A stretch of DNA of 64,000 nt from an uncultured Oscillospiraceae bacterium (lineage in GTDB: Bacteria; Bacillota; Clostridia; Oscillospirales; Oscillospiraceae): positions 1 through 64,000 of the forward strand of contig CANRFT010000009.1 of NCBI GenBank assembly GCA_947629955.1. Direction: 5' to 3'. The notes under the pieces were generated by a model. The model was not told where the DNA came from and searched no databases. It was given only the letters and a program-made list of their open reading frames with translations. Below, in pieces: positions 1 through 8,416 of this stretch; position 1 is the stretch's first letter; each line of letters opens with the position of its first letter. A program made the position numbers and the translations under genes.

Positions 1-36
1 GCTGTTGACTTTGTTTTTCAGTTCTCCCGTGATCAT
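1..36 (-). CDS. hsdM: Type I restriction-modification methylase subunit, N-terminal 12 codons only
   Basis: The minus strand starts an ORF with ATG at 36 that reads MITGELKNKVNS before the window ends. This matches the usual opening of HsdM-type N6-adenine DNA methylases of type I restriction systems, which commonly begin MITGE(L/I)K. A GGGAGAGAG ribosome binding site lies just upstream, and the ATG overlaps the stop codon of the Fic gene in an ATGA junction, so the two should be translationally coupled. Only 12 residues are visible, so the family call rests on a short signature and the operon context. The methylase domain and any HsdS or HsdR genes would lie outside the window. Confidence 0.55.
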   Translation of the reverse strand, partial: MITGELKNKVNS

Positions 37-1094
37 TGTTCTCTCTCCCTGTTCCAAGTGTAAGATGTGTAGCGGCCCCCGCCGATCTTCAGGACCTCCC
101 CCGATTTGACCAGCGCGTTGAGGGCCCGCTGTATAGTGATCTGGCTGATGTCCGGACACTTTTGTACGATCTCCGCCTTGGTGATCTTTCCAAGGGTGTC
201 TTTGATGACCGCCCGCACCCGGTCCGGCTTGCTGAGGTCCGCGTCGGTCAGCATCCGCGCCCGGGCGGAGAACTCCCGGCAGGCTGCCGCGATCACGCCC
301 AGCAGATACCGGGCAAAGGGGGCGTAGTCGTTCTCTTTTTCGTGCCAGCCCGCGGAACTTTGCTGGAGCGCGTCATAATAGGTCTCTTTTGTCTGCTCAA
401 TGAGCTTTTCAATGCTGATATACCTGCCCACGAAATACCCCGCCTGGTAGAGCAGCAGCAGGGTGAGCAGGCGGCTCATGCGTCCGTTGCCGTCGTTAAA
501 GGGGTGGATACAGAGAAAGTCCAGGATGAAGACAGGGATCAGCAGAAGCGGGTCGTATGCGGTATTTTTTGCGGCCTCGTCAAAGGCCCCGCAGGCCCGC
601 TCCACTGCCTCCGGCGTCTCCCAGGCGGGGACCGGCTGAAAGCGGACGAACTTGTTTCCCTGCGCGTCGATCTCCTGGATGACGTTGTCGGCGTTTTTAT
701 AGCTTCCGCCGATGGACTTCCCGCTGAACCGGTACAGGTCCCGGTGAAGTTGAAGGATAACTGAGGGCTTCAGCGGGATATAGGCATAGTTTTCATGGAT
801 GGTGGCCAGCACATCCCGATAGCCCGCGATCTCCTGCTCGTCCCTGGTCCTGGGCATAGTCTTGTCCCGCACCAGCTTTTTCAGTCGCTCGTCGGAGGTA
901 AAAATGCCCTCGATCCGGTTGGACGCCTCGGTGCTCTGGATCTTTGCCAACTCCGTGAGTTGGGCCAAGGTATCGCCTTGTGATTCAATGAGCAGGGCCT
1001 GCTCTCCTTTGTATTCGTGGATTTGTCCCAGCAGCGTCACGATGTCCGGGATGAGCAGCTTTTGGTAGATTCCGTCATAGCTGTAATCGCGCAT
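33..1094 (-). CDS. Fic family AMPylase-type protein with C-terminal winged helix
   Basis: A 353-residue Fic-domain protein. Fic enzymes usually transfer AMP from ATP to a target hydroxyl. The catalytic motif HPFNDGNGRMSR is intact at about residues 197-208. A class II inhibitory motif, SNRIEG, lies near residues 58-63, so the enzyme is probably self-inhibited. The C-terminus (from about residue 300) looks like a winged-helix DNA-binding domain. I start at 1094, where GAGGTG precedes ATG by four bases; an ATG at 1106 would add four residues. The stop overlaps the start of the hsdM-like gene. This Fic subtype occurs inside restriction loci, but its role there is not established. The target cannot be read from the sequence. 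Confidence 0.9.
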   Translation of the reverse strand: MRDYSYDGIYQKLLIPDIVTLLGQIHEYKGEQALLIESQGDTLAQLTELAKIQSTEASNRIEGIFTSDERLKKLVRDKTMPRTRDEQEIAGYRDVLATIHENYAYIPLKPSVILQLHRDLYRFSGKSIGGSYKNADNVIQEIDAQGNKFVRFQPVPAWETPEAVERACGAFDEAAKNTAYDPLLLIPVFILDFLCIHPFNDGNGRMSRLLTLLLLYQAGYFVGRYISIEKLIEQTKETYYDALQQSSAGWHEKENDYAPFARYLLGVIAAACREFSARARMLTDADLSKPDRVRAVIKDTLGKITKAEIVQKCPDISQITIQRALNALVKSGEVLKIGGGRYTSYTWNREREQ

Positions 1095-1134
1095 AAGGCA
1101 CCTCATTTCCGCAACTGGTTCTGTTTCATATCAC

Positions 1135-1163
1135 AGTTTAACATTTAGATACTCAAATGTCAA
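1135..1163 (-). promoter_or_regulatory. Promoter of fic-hsdM with candidate operator
   Basis: On the minus strand TTGACA (1158-1163) is followed by a 17-bp spacer and TAAACT (1135-1140). ACATTT (1141-1146) and AAATGT (1155-1160) form an inverted repeat that nearly fills the spacer, so a repressor could bind there. A further 7-bp inverted repeat, AATTCAA and TTGAATT, lies at 1162-1187. The Fic winged helix is one possible binder, which is inference. Confidence 0.55.
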
Positions 1164-1542
1164 TTCAATTATATCATTTTTTGAATTATGATGTAATTAC
1201 GACCGCCGAAGTATATTTTGCCCATGCCGAAAGATAGGTTGCTACGATGGATAATCCAATATAAATATATTATTGTCTATTATCGGACTGCCTGACAACA
1301 AAAAGAGCTGCCTGCTCTCATCACGAAAGCAGGCGGTTCAGTGGTTTTGTATGCGCCTCTGCGGGTCAAGGTCTATGTCAAACTCGTTTCCATTGCTTCG
1401 ATTCTGCGGATTATCCGGCAGGAAAAGTGAGGCAGATTATGAAATGTTAGGGGACGCAGTTTGCCGTTAGGGCGTTTAAGCGACTTTTTCTACCCTCATG
1501 AATACGCACGGAGAAAGGATAAAATTGGATATTTTTCCGTGA
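1164..1542. other. AT-richer gap without a convincing gene
   Basis: This stretch between fic and the broken AbrB gene is clearly more AT-rich than the rest of the window, especially 1120-1290. The only long open frame, about 65 codons on the plus strand from 1273, has no good ribosome binding site and resembles no family I know. A minus-strand terminator-like hairpin lies at 1310-1334. I see no other coding or RNA gene. Confidence 0.5.
1294..1334 (-). terminator. Possible intrinsic terminator
   Basis: On the minus strand the arms GCCTGCT and AGCAGGC (1310-1334) are separated by 11 bases. They are followed by AGCTC and a T-rich run (CTTTTTGTTG). It could end transcripts coming from the truncated AbrB gene. 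Confidence 0.45.
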
Positions 1543-1725
1543 TTATGTACAATTCCAGCCCACCCTTTTTGCCAGATCCAGCATTCCAAAGCATAAAATC
1601 TGCCACGGCTCCAACATCATCTGTAACGGGTCGCCCTCACGGATACGCATGGTGCGGCGGATCTCCTTGGGGATCACCACCCGGCCCAGATCGTCGATAC
1701 GGCGCACGATTCCGGTTGCTTTCAT
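1543..1725 (-). pseudogene. Truncated AbrB/SpoVT-type transition regulator
   Basis: The first 34 residues are a typical Swapped-hairpin AbrB DNA-binding domain, beginning MKATGIVRRIDDLGRVVIPK and reaching IREGDPL. In SpoVT/AbrB proteins the next segment continues the beta fold (usually EIF or LEI, then a second strand). Here it is replaced by about 26 unrelated residues ending at a stop, giving 60 residues. A full Shine-Dalgarno (AGGAGGAA) precedes the ATG at 1725. The N-terminal half may still be translated, but it lacks part of the dimerising barrel, so I treat it as a broken gene, probably cut by recombination in this AT-rich region. A working minimal AbrB variant cannot be excluded. Confidence 0.7.
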
Positions 1726-1933
1726 GGAAATTCCTCCTGCGGTTTATATTTCTCAATGGGTATTATCCGCAGGTTTTGGAAGGGTATGCAGGCGGCGGAG
1801 CTGGATTTCTGTGGAAGAAAACGCAGGTTTTGTTTTTGACGGATAAATTCGGTGCCGCTCCATTGCATTTTCCCGCCCAAGGTGATATACTGTTTTTATT
1901 CCGTGTGCGGATATCGTAAAGGAGGAATATTCT

Positions 1934-2734
1934 ATGGGATTTTTAACGGGTAAAACCGCGATCATCACCGGCGCGGGCCGTGCCGTGCTCAGCGACGGCC
2001 GCTGCGGCTCCATCGGCTACGGCATCGCCACCGCCTATGCCAAGGAGGGCGCCAACCTGGTCATTACCGGCCGCAACGTGAAGAAGTTGGAGGACGCCAA
2101 GGAGGAGCTGGAGCGGCTCTACGGCATCAAGGTGCTCATTCTCCAGGCCGACGTGAACGCCGGGGCCGACAATGAGGCCGTGGTGCAGGGCGTCGTCGAC
2201 GAGACCATCAGGACCTTCGGCCGCATCGACGTGCTCATCAACAATGCCCAGGCCAGCGCCTCCGGTGTGCCTCTGGCCCAGCACACCACTGACCAGTTCA
2301 ACCTGGCCCTGTACTCCGGGCTGTACGCGGCATTCTACTACATGAAGGCCTGCTATCCCCATCTGAAGGAGACAAGGGGCAGCGTCATCAACTTCGCCTC
2401 CGGCGCGGGCCTGTTCGGCAACTACGGCCAGTGTGCCTACGCCGCCGCCAAGGAGGGCATCCGCGGCCTGACCCGGGTGGCCGCCACCGAGTGGGGCCCC
2501 GACGGGATCAACGTGAACATCATCTGCCCCATCGCCTGGACCGCCCAGCTGGAGAACTTCCAGAACAACTATCCCGACGCCTTCAAGGCCAACGTGAAGA
2601 TGCCCCCCATGGGCCACTACGGCGACCCTGAGACCGAGATCGGCCGGGTGTGCGTCCAGCTGGCCAATCCAGACTTCAAGTATCTCACCGGCGAGACCCT
2701 CACTCTGGAGGGAGGCATGGGTCTGCGCCCGTAA
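1934..2734 (+). CDS. Short-chain dehydrogenase/reductase (SDR)
   Basis: A 266-residue classical SDR, likely an NAD(P)-dependent oxidoreductase of unknown substrate. The nucleotide-binding start TGAGRA is followed by an eight-residue insertion before SIGYGIA, a variant of the TGxxxGIG motif. The structural motif reads NNAQ (103-106) rather than NNAG. The catalytic set is S156, Y169 and K173 (YAAAK). The C-terminus ends in LEGGMGLRP, typical of family members in which the tail packs into the active site. The start is fixed by AAAGGAGGAATATTCT before the ATG. It stands alone between the broken AbrB gene and a convergent tldE gene, so context does not help with substrate. Confidence 0.9.
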   Translation: MGFLTGKTAIITGAGRAVLSDGRCGSIGYGIATAYAKEGANLVITGRNVKKLEDAKEELERLYGIKVLILQADVNAGADNEAVVQGVVDETIRTFGRIDVLINNAQASASGVPLAQHTTDQFNLALYSGLYAAFYYMKACYPHLKETRGSVINFASGAGLFGNYGQCAYAAAKEGIRGLTRVAATEWGPDGINVNIICPIAWTAQLENFQNNYPDAFKANVKMPPMGHYGDPETEIGRVCVQLANPDFKYLTGETLTLEGGMGLRP

Positions 2735-2756
2735 CGTCCCATCTCCGAAATGCCAG

Positions 2757-2791
2757 AAAGCCGCCCGGCGCGTTGAGCGCCGGGCGGCTTT
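2757..2791. terminator. Bidirectional intrinsic terminator between SDR and tldE
   Basis: A perfect 15-bp stem, 2757-2771 with 2777-2791, encloses a 5-base loop (GTTGA). It has TTTT on the plus side and AAAG on the other side, so it can serve both convergent genes. Confidence 0.85.
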
Positions 2792-2809
2792 TGCCGTGTC
2801 AGGGCCTGT

Positions 2810-4090
2810 TCAGCCGTTCAGACCGGCCACGGCCACGTTCTCGATGGCCACGGCATACGGCCCGCTGAACCGGGCGGAGCGGTACCGCTCCTTTGAGAAC
2901 ACCATATTCCCCTGGGCCTCCAGGATGCTGCCGTTGATGGAACCGCCGGTGACGGGGGTGACGGTCTCGCCGTCGTACAGATAGGCCAGCCGGATCTCGC
3001 CGCCGAAATGTCCGGAGAAGCTGTTCATCTGGAAGTCGGAGAAGGATACCACGTACAGATAGGGCTTTTTCTTCATCTCCGCCAGGGGGGTGGAGCCGGT
3101 GGGCACCTCGGTGCAGGAATATTGCCCCGTGGGCTCGATGCCCAGGTAGTGGGCGAACCGGAACCCGCCGTGTACGGTCCTCAGCACACCGTTCTCCAGC
3201 AGAGGCCGGTCCTTCAGCGGGATGCCCGCGCTGTCATAGGGTTCGTCGGCCTTGAGGGTGACGGTGAGCCTGTCGCCCCGGATGTCCTCCCCCTGCACAT
3301 TCTGCCCCACCGCCCAGTCGGAATAGCGCTGGTATACCATGCCGGAGCCGGACCGGGCGGTGTACCAGCTGAGCAGTTCCCGGACATTGTCCTCGGAGAG
3401 GATGACGGTGTAACTGCCCGCCTTGGGGGGGCGGGAGGCCAGCGCCCGGTCTCTGGTGCGGGCCAGGGAGGCCTCCACCTCGGCGCTGAGGGCCGCCGGG
3501 TCCGGTTCCCGGAGAGAGAAGATGTGGTGGGTCTCCACATCGCTGGGGTCGACGCACTGGATGACATACTCGCCGTTGACGTTATAGCTCTCCCAGCTCA
3601 CGTCCACGCCCCGGGAGTTCACCACCCGCCGGACCTTCCGCAGAGCGAACACCTCCACGGAGTTGACAAACACGTCCTCATGGACGTCGGGGGCGAAGAT
3701 GGCCTCCGCCGTGGTCCGCATACACTCCTCCAGCGGCATTTCCGCATAGCCGCTCCGGGCGGGGACAAAGTCCTCTTTCCGGCCGGAGAGCAGCTCGTAC
3801 CGCGGGTTTCCCGCGAAGGACGCCGCGTGGTACGCGGAGGAGAGGGCCTCCCGCAGCTCGCTGTCGTCCATGCCGGGATACACCGGCGCGTCGCATACGC
3901 CCACAAGGGTCTCCCCGTCCCGCTCCATGGTCCGGTAGACACTGGCGGTGTAGTCGGCCAGGGTTGTGCGGCGCTTCAGGTCCATCCTCTTTTTGACGAA
4001 AAACGCCTCGGCGGAGTGGGTGACGGTCTCCGTGACGAGATAGGTGGAGATATCCAGTTCCTTCAGCGTGTTGATGATCCTGTCGATCAT
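2810..4090 (-). CDS. tldE: TldE/PmbA-like metallopeptidase partner subunit
   Basis: A 426-residue TldD/PmbA-family protein. TldD and TldE form a heterodimer that cleaves unfolded peptides; in some bacteria it matures peptide antibiotics or degrades antitoxins. This copy lacks the HExxxH zinc motif found in its neighbour, as expected for the TldE-type subunit. The C-terminal region (about residues 200-420) carries the family's beta-rich domain. It lies 13 bp downstream of tldD on the same strand, with its own strong site (AAGGAGGG), so the pair is an operon. No precursor peptide gene was seen nearby, so a housekeeping role is more likely than RiPP maturation. Confidence 0.85.
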   Translation of the reverse strand: MIDRIINTLKELDISTYLVTETVTHSAEAFFVKKRMDLKRRTTLADYTASVYRTMERDGETLVGVCDAPVYPGMDDSELREALSSAYHAASFAGNPRYELLSGRKEDFVPARSGYAEMPLEECMRTTAEAIFAPDVHEDVFVNSVEVFALRKVRRVVNSRGVDVSWESYNVNGEYVIQCVDPSDVETHHIFSLREPDPAALSAEVEASLARTRDRALASRPPKAGSYTVILSEDNVRELLSWYTARSGSGMVYQRYSDWAVGQNVQGEDIRGDRLTVTLKADEPYDSAGIPLKDRPLLENGVLRTVHGGFRFAHYLGIEPTGQYSCTEVPTGSTPLAEMKKKPYLYVVSFSDFQMNSFSGHFGGEIRLAYLYDGETVTPVTGGSINGSILEAQGNMVFSKERYRSARFSGPYAVAIENVAVAGLNG

Positions 4091-4103
4091 AGCCGTTCCC
4101 TCC

Positions 4104-5534
4104 TTAACCCAGACGGATGCGGGCCTTGATCCAGGGCCCGCCGTCGGACACTTTCATCAGCTCTTTGTACCCCTTGCCGCAGAAGCCGCCGCCCGCCAGC
4201 TCCACGTCGGGACTCATCATGGTGATGGATTTCAGCAGGTCCGGCACATAGCCGCTGAGGACGATGGGGGAGAAGATGCGGCCGGTCAGTTTGCCGTCCT
4301 TGATCTCCCGGGCAAAGCTCACCATGCACTGGATGCCCCAGTTCTTGGGGTCCTCCATGCCGCTGGAGGGCTCGTCCAGCAGCAGCCCGTCCTTCACGGA
4401 GGCGATCATGTCCTCTACGGAGTCGGTGCCGCCCTCGAACCAGGTGTTGGTCATGCGGGTGTACGCCTTCCGGCGGTAGCTCTCCCTCCGGCCGTTGCCT
4501 GTGGGCTCGGTGCCCAGGATCATGGCGGACTGGAGGTCGCTCATGCCGGTCTTGAGCACACCCTTGTCGATGATGATGGTGTCGTGGGCCATAACGCCCT
4601 CGTCGTCGAAAAAGAAACTGCCGGTCTGGGGGGCGGAACTGGCTCCGTCGTGCATGGTCACCAGGGGGGAGGCCACGTACTGGCCGATGAACCGCTTGGC
4701 CTGGGCCCGGTCCTTCACGAACATGTCCATCTCCAGCCCGTGGCCGAAGGCCTCGTGGACGATCATACCGGTGACGTCCGGGGCGCACACGCACTCGTAC
4801 TCGCCGGGGACGATGGGCACGCTGTCCAGCAGCTCGATGGTGGTGCGGGCCGCCTTCTCGATGGTCTGGGCCAGCCGGTCCAGCAGCTCCATGCCGCCCA
4901 GGCAGGACATGGACTGGTAGCTGTTTTTGATCTCCTGCCCCCGGTGGGCGATGGTGACGGCCGTGCCGGTGGTCCACATGATGTTTTGCTCCATATCCTT
5001 GTTCGGGGAGAGGAACAGCTTGGAGGTGCGGTTCCACTCGGTGCGGACCTGACAGTCCAGCAGCTGATCACTGTACCGGAGCCCCCTGTCCCGGATGGCG
5101 GTGAGCCGCTCCAGGATCACGTCGTCCCCCAGCTCCTCCGGGTCCACCTCCAGCTCGGTGCTGCCCTGGAACACGGTCTTCTCCTCGGCGGGGGCGGAGA
5201 ACACGCCCTCCACGGTCCCCGCGGGCAGGGCGGTGTCCGACAGGGAGACGGTCTCCCGGATCTGGGCGAGCACATCGGGCAGGAGCTCCTCCGAGATCCG
5301 GTTGAAGGAGTGCTCCGACCAGTGCTGACCGTCGAACACCTTTACCACGAAACCCCGGCCGGAGAAGATCCCGCCGCCGTTGACGGAGGTGAGCCGCCGG
5401 TTGACCATGTAGGACTTCTCTCTCACATCGGACGCCAGGATGGAGGCGTAGGGATACTGCTCCAGCAGGGCGGCCAGCAGCTTTTGGAAGAGAGGCTTGT
5501 TTGCCCGCAGATACGGGCTTCCTTTGACTTTCAT
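4104..5534 (-). CDS. tldD: TldD metallopeptidase catalytic subunit
   Basis: A 476-residue TldD protein. The zinc motif HEAFGH is at residues 260-265, inside the conserved context MIVHEAFGHGLEMD. It should be the proteolytic subunit of the TldD-TldE heterodimer encoded with the next gene. The open frame extends upstream to 5687, but the ATG at 5534 has a clear AGGAGGGTCAT site and the alignment with known TldD proteins begins there. The extra upstream codons run back through the terminator of the sigma/anti-sigma operon and are not expected to be translated. Confidence 0.92.
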   Translation of the reverse strand: MKVKGSPYLRANKPLFQKLLAALLEQYPYASILASDVREKSYMVNRRLTSVNGGGIFSGRGFVVKVFDGQHWSEHSFNRISEELLPDVLAQIRETVSLSDTALPAGTVEGVFSAPAEEKTVFQGSTELEVDPEELGDDVILERLTAIRDRGLRYSDQLLDCQVRTEWNRTSKLFLSPNKDMEQNIMWTTGTAVTIAHRGQEIKNSYQSMSCLGGMELLDRLAQTIEKAARTTIELLDSVPIVPGEYECVCAPDVTGMIVHEAFGHGLEMDMFVKDRAQAKRFIGQYVASPLVTMHDGASSAPQTGSFFFDDEGVMAHDTIIIDKGVLKTGMSDLQSAMILGTEPTGNGRRESYRRKAYTRMTNTWFEGGTDSVEDMIASVKDGLLLDEPSSGMEDPKNWGIQCMVSFAREIKDGKLTGRIFSPIVLSGYVPDLLKSITMMSPDVELAGGGFCGKGYKELMKVSDGGPWIKARIRLG

Positions 5535-5614
5535 ATGACCCTCCTGACTGCCCCGGGATGGGGCAATTACCTTATCACAGCCAACAGGATAACCTTTTCC
5601 GGGGGAAAAGTCAA

Positions 5615-5642
5615 GCGGGGCGCCGGTCTTCCGGCGCCCCGC
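5615..5642 (-). terminator. Terminator of the sigma/anti-sigma operon
   Basis: On the minus strand a 12-bp perfect stem (GCGGGGCGCCGG) closes a four-base AAGA loop. TTGACTTTTCC follows it. It lies just past the anti-sigma stop codon. Confidence 0.85.
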
Positions 5643-5668
5643 GGGCGGAACGTGTTCCGATCCAGTTT

Positions 5669-7780
5669 TTAATCGTCCCGGTCGCACTCGTGGTCCAGCA
5701 CGGCGCCGGTGGATCCGTCGATGGTGTACTCGTACTCGTAGCCGTTGCAGCGGAACTCGATCTCGTACTCGATGCGGCCGTGGTGGCCGTCGCTGTGGTG
5801 GTCGTCCTCACAGTCCCGCTCACACTTCATGCCGGTGACCTGGCTGGCGGAGAGACCCGCGTGGGCCAGGGCTGCGGCCTTGGCCCGGTCCGCGCCGATA
5901 TCGGCGGCGGAGCCGGAGGAGGGGCTCTGGGTGGTCTGGGTGGCGGGGGCGCTCTGGGTGCCGCCGCCGGTGCCCTTGACGGGCTCGGTCTCGTACTTGA
6001 GGACGGAGCCGTTGGAGGCCAGGACGGTGTAGTCGTACTCGGTGTTGTTGTAGATGAACTCCAGCTCGTACTCCAGGCGGCCGTCGTCATAATCCTTTTC
6101 GGCCTTGACCCATTTGACCTGCTTGCCGGAGAGGCCGGCGTGCTTCAGAGCGGCGGACTTGGCGGCGTCCGCGCCGATGTCGGTGGCAGCGGGGGCCTGG
6201 GTAGCGGGGGCGCTCTGAGTGCCGCCGGTGCCCTTGACGGGCTCGGTCTCGTACTTGAGGACGGAGCCGTTGGAGGCCAGGACGGTGTAGTCGTACTCGG
6301 TGTTGTTGTAGATGAACTCCAGCTCGTACTCCAGGCGGCCGTCGTCATAATCCTTTTCGGCCTTGACCCATTTGACCTGCTTGCCGGAGAGGCCGGCGTG
6401 CTTCAAAGCGGCGGACTTGGCGGCGTCCGCGCCGATGTCAGTGGCAGCGGGGGCAGGGGTGGTCTGAGTGCCGCCGCCGGCGCCCTTGACGGGCTCGGTC
6501 TCATACTTGAGGACGGAGCCGTTGGAGGCCAGGACGGTGTACTCGTACTCAGTGTTGTTGTAGATGAACTCCAGTTCGTACTCCAGGCGGCCGTCGTCAT
6601 AGTCCTTTTTGGCCTTGACCCAATTGACCTGCTTGCCGGAGAGGCCGGCATGCTTCAAGGCGGCGGACTTGGCGGCGTCCACGCCGATGTCGGTGACGGC
6701 AGGGGCCTGGGTGGTTTGGGGGGCAGGGGTGGTCTGCGGCGCGGGGTCGGCCGTGGCCGGTGTGGTGGACTGGGGCGCGGAGGTCGAGGCGAGGACATCC
6801 TTCGGACCGCTGAGGACCTTGCCGGTAAAGGCGTCCACGATATAATCGAACTCGCCGAACCCGGTTTTGAGCTCCACTTCATAGCAGGGGGTGGGGTCGT
6901 CCAGTTCGGGGTCCACGTCGGCGACGACGGAGTCCAGCTCCAGCACCCCGGCATACTCCGCGGCGGCGTAGTCGGCGGCATCCTTGCCGATGGGCATGGC
7001 GGGCGCGCCGATGAAGATCAGGTCCCGCAGCTCCTCCACGCTGAGGGCGGCCAGCCCTTCAAAGCTGAGGGAGGGGTTCAGAGTCAGCACCTGGTTGACC
7101 AGGGCGGCCTTGCCGGTGGAGACGCCGTACTGCTGGGCCTGGTTGTCCAGCCCCGCGTCCGCGTCCATGGTCTGGCTCAGCACCCCGGCCTGGCTGGCGG
7201 CGCTTTGCAGCACCCCGTCCACGGTGGCGGTGAGCTGGGCCTGGAGGCGGGCGGCCCGGTCGGCGTTGCTGTCCTCCACCGAGATGAGGATGGCGGAGGA
7301 GATATCGTCCAGATAGCCGTGGCGCACCAGGGCGCCCACGATGGCGTTCACCGCCACGTCAAGCTTGGAGCCCTCCAGGTCGCGGCCGTTGTCCATGTCC
7401 GCCAGGACGGCGGCGGCGTCCTGGTTGACGCCCCGGCAGGACAGCACCCGCTCGTTCTGGTTCACTTTCAGTTCGATGCTGGGATTCACGTCCAGCGAGA
7501 TCACGCTGGCCACGGCCCGATTGCCCTGGTACCACATGCCGCCGGCGGCGCCGCCGGCCACCAGGACCAGCGCGAGACAGGCGGCCAAAAGGCCCTTCCA
7601 CCAGCGGGACCGCTTGGTGCTCTTCTGAGTCGTCTGAGTGTTGTTCATCTGATTGGTCTGTTCCAACATGATCACATTTCCTCTCCTTTCCCCACAGCGG
7701 GACAGGACCCCCTCCAGATCGTCGGGGGCGGCGTGGTTCAGCGCTTCGGCCAGCATCATTTCCAGCTCCCGATCGGTCAT
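5669..7780 (-). CDS. Anti-sigma factor with RsgI-like extracellular domain and tandem PepSY domains
   Basis: A 703-residue single-pass membrane protein. Residues 1-60 are cytoplasmic and probably bind the ECF sigma factor. One membrane helix follows at about 61-83. The first extracellular part (about 88-260) starts with the RsgI-type signature SVISLDVNPSIELKVN. It is followed by about five PepSY-like domains: one divergent (about 263-330), three almost identical (about 357-432, 441-516, 527-602) and a last one (about 630-703) ending in acidic and histidine-rich sequence. Gln/Thr/Pro-rich linkers join them. Its start overlaps the sigma gene stop by four bases. RsgI proteins normally pair with SigI, so pairing with an ECF sigma is unusual. 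The signal could be a wall polymer or a protease, which is inference. Confidence 0.85.
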   Translation of the reverse strand: MTDRELEMMLAEALNHAAPDDLEGVLSRCGERRGNVIMLEQTNQMNNTQTTQKSTKRSRWWKGLLAACLALVLVAGGAAGGMWYQGNRAVASVISLDVNPSIELKVNQNERVLSCRGVNQDAAAVLADMDNGRDLEGSKLDVAVNAIVGALVRHGYLDDISSAILISVEDSNADRAARLQAQLTATVDGVLQSAASQAGVLSQTMDADAGLDNQAQQYGVSTGKAALVNQVLTLNPSLSFEGLAALSVEELRDLIFIGAPAMPIGKDAADYAAAEYAGVLELDSVVADVDPELDDPTPCYEVELKTGFGEFDYIVDAFTGKVLSGPKDVLASTSAPQSTTPATADPAPQTTPAPQTTQAPAVTDIGVDAAKSAALKHAGLSGKQVNWVKAKKDYDDGRLEYELEFIYNNTEYEYTVLASNGSVLKYETEPVKGAGGGTQTTPAPAATDIGADAAKSAALKHAGLSGKQVKWVKAEKDYDDGRLEYELEFIYNNTEYDYTVLASNGSVLKYETEPVKGTGGTQSAPATQAPAATDIGADAAKSAALKHAGLSGKQVKWVKAEKDYDDGRLEYELEFIYNNTEYDYTVLASNGSVLKYETEPVKGTGGGTQSAPATQTTQSPSSGSAADIGADRAKAAALAHAGLSASQVTGMKCERDCEDDHHSDGHHGRIEYEIEFRCNGYEYEYTIDGSTGAVLDHECDRDD
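5973..6710 (-). repeat. Three near-identical PepSY-coding tandem repeats
   Basis: The anti-sigma gene contains three direct repeats with periods of about 258 and 252 bp; the same anchor sequence recurs at 5973, 6231 and 6483. The domain-coding parts differ at only a few bases, while the linkers vary in length. The low divergence points to recent duplication or ongoing gene conversion. Confidence 0.9.
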
Positions 7781-8355
7781 GTGCGGTCATCTCCTTCCAG
7801 TTGGGTTTTTAATTTTTCCAGTGCTCTGCGGTACTTGGACAGTACCGTGGACAGGGGCAGCTCCAGCAGGGCGGCGATCTCCCGGTGCTTCAGCCCGGAG
7901 GCGGCGTGGAGCATCACGATCTGCCGCTCCTGGGCGGACAGCCTGGACAGGGCGTGTTGCAGGACGATCCTGTCCTCCGCCGTGACGTTGGGGGCCTGGG
8001 CAGGGATGGCGTTCCACTCCTCATCGGTGAGCTCCCCGAATCGGGCGGACTGCCGCAGCTTCATCCTGGCCAGATTTCTCGTCACGGTGAGAACCCAGGC
8101 CATGGGCGAGCCCTGGCTCCTGTAGGAGCCCGCCTTCTGCCAGATGGTCACGAAGGCGTCCTGGGTGATATCCTGGGCGTCGTGCGGGTCTCTGAGCACG
8201 GACAGCGCCATGGCGTACACCGCGCCCCGGGTCAGATGGTAGAGCTGCCCCAGGGCGTCTCTGTCGCCCTGGGCGGCGGCGGTCAGCAGCCGGTCCAGCA
8301 GCTCCCGGTCGGGGCCAAGCTCCCGCTCCACTGTTTCAGTGACCGTTGTCAGCAT
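7777..8355 (-). CDS. ECF-type RNA polymerase sigma factor
   Basis: A 192-residue sigma-70 family protein with only regions 2 and 4. Region 2 includes DPHDAQDITQDAFVTIWQKA (about residues 55-75). Region 4, near the C-terminus, has a helix-turn-helix around ASGLKHREIAALLELPLSTV. This is typical of ECF sigma factors. It is co-transcribed with the membrane anti-sigma protein through an ATGA overlap, so it should be released when the extracellular sensor is triggered. A GTG three bases upstream (8358) is an alternative start, since GGAGGTGA serves both. Its targets are not visible, but it probably controls its own operon or envelope genes. Confidence 0.93.
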   Translation of the reverse strand: MLTTVTETVERELGPDRELLDRLLTAAAQGDRDALGQLYHLTRGAVYAMALSVLRDPHDAQDITQDAFVTIWQKAGSYRSQGSPMAWVLTVTRNLARMKLRQSARFGELTDEEWNAIPAQAPNVTAEDRIVLQHALSRLSAQERQIVMLHAASGLKHREIAALLELPLSTVLSKYRRALEKLKTQLEGDDRT

Positions 8356-8416
8356 CACGCTGTCACCTCCTGTTCGTCTAAGGAATGTTTGGGAAGAGGA
8401 TTTTATTGCACGAAGA

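Noticed and set aside
1273..1470. 65-codon plus-strand open frame in the AT-rich gap
   Set aside because: No ribosome binding site, no family resemblance, and it overlaps a minus-strand hairpin.
2810..5534. TldD/TldE as part of a RiPP biosynthesis locus
   Set aside because: No short precursor gene, modification enzyme or dedicated exporter lies beside the pair.
5973..6710. Possible CRISPR-like repeat array
   Set aside because: The repeats are long, in frame and encode PepSY domains; there are no short unique spacers.
5558..8125. Very long plus-strand open frame opposite the anti-sigma and sigma genes
   Set aside because: It is a shadow caused by GC-rich codons on the other strand; it has no ribosome binding site and only low-complexity Gly/Val/Leu-rich sequence.
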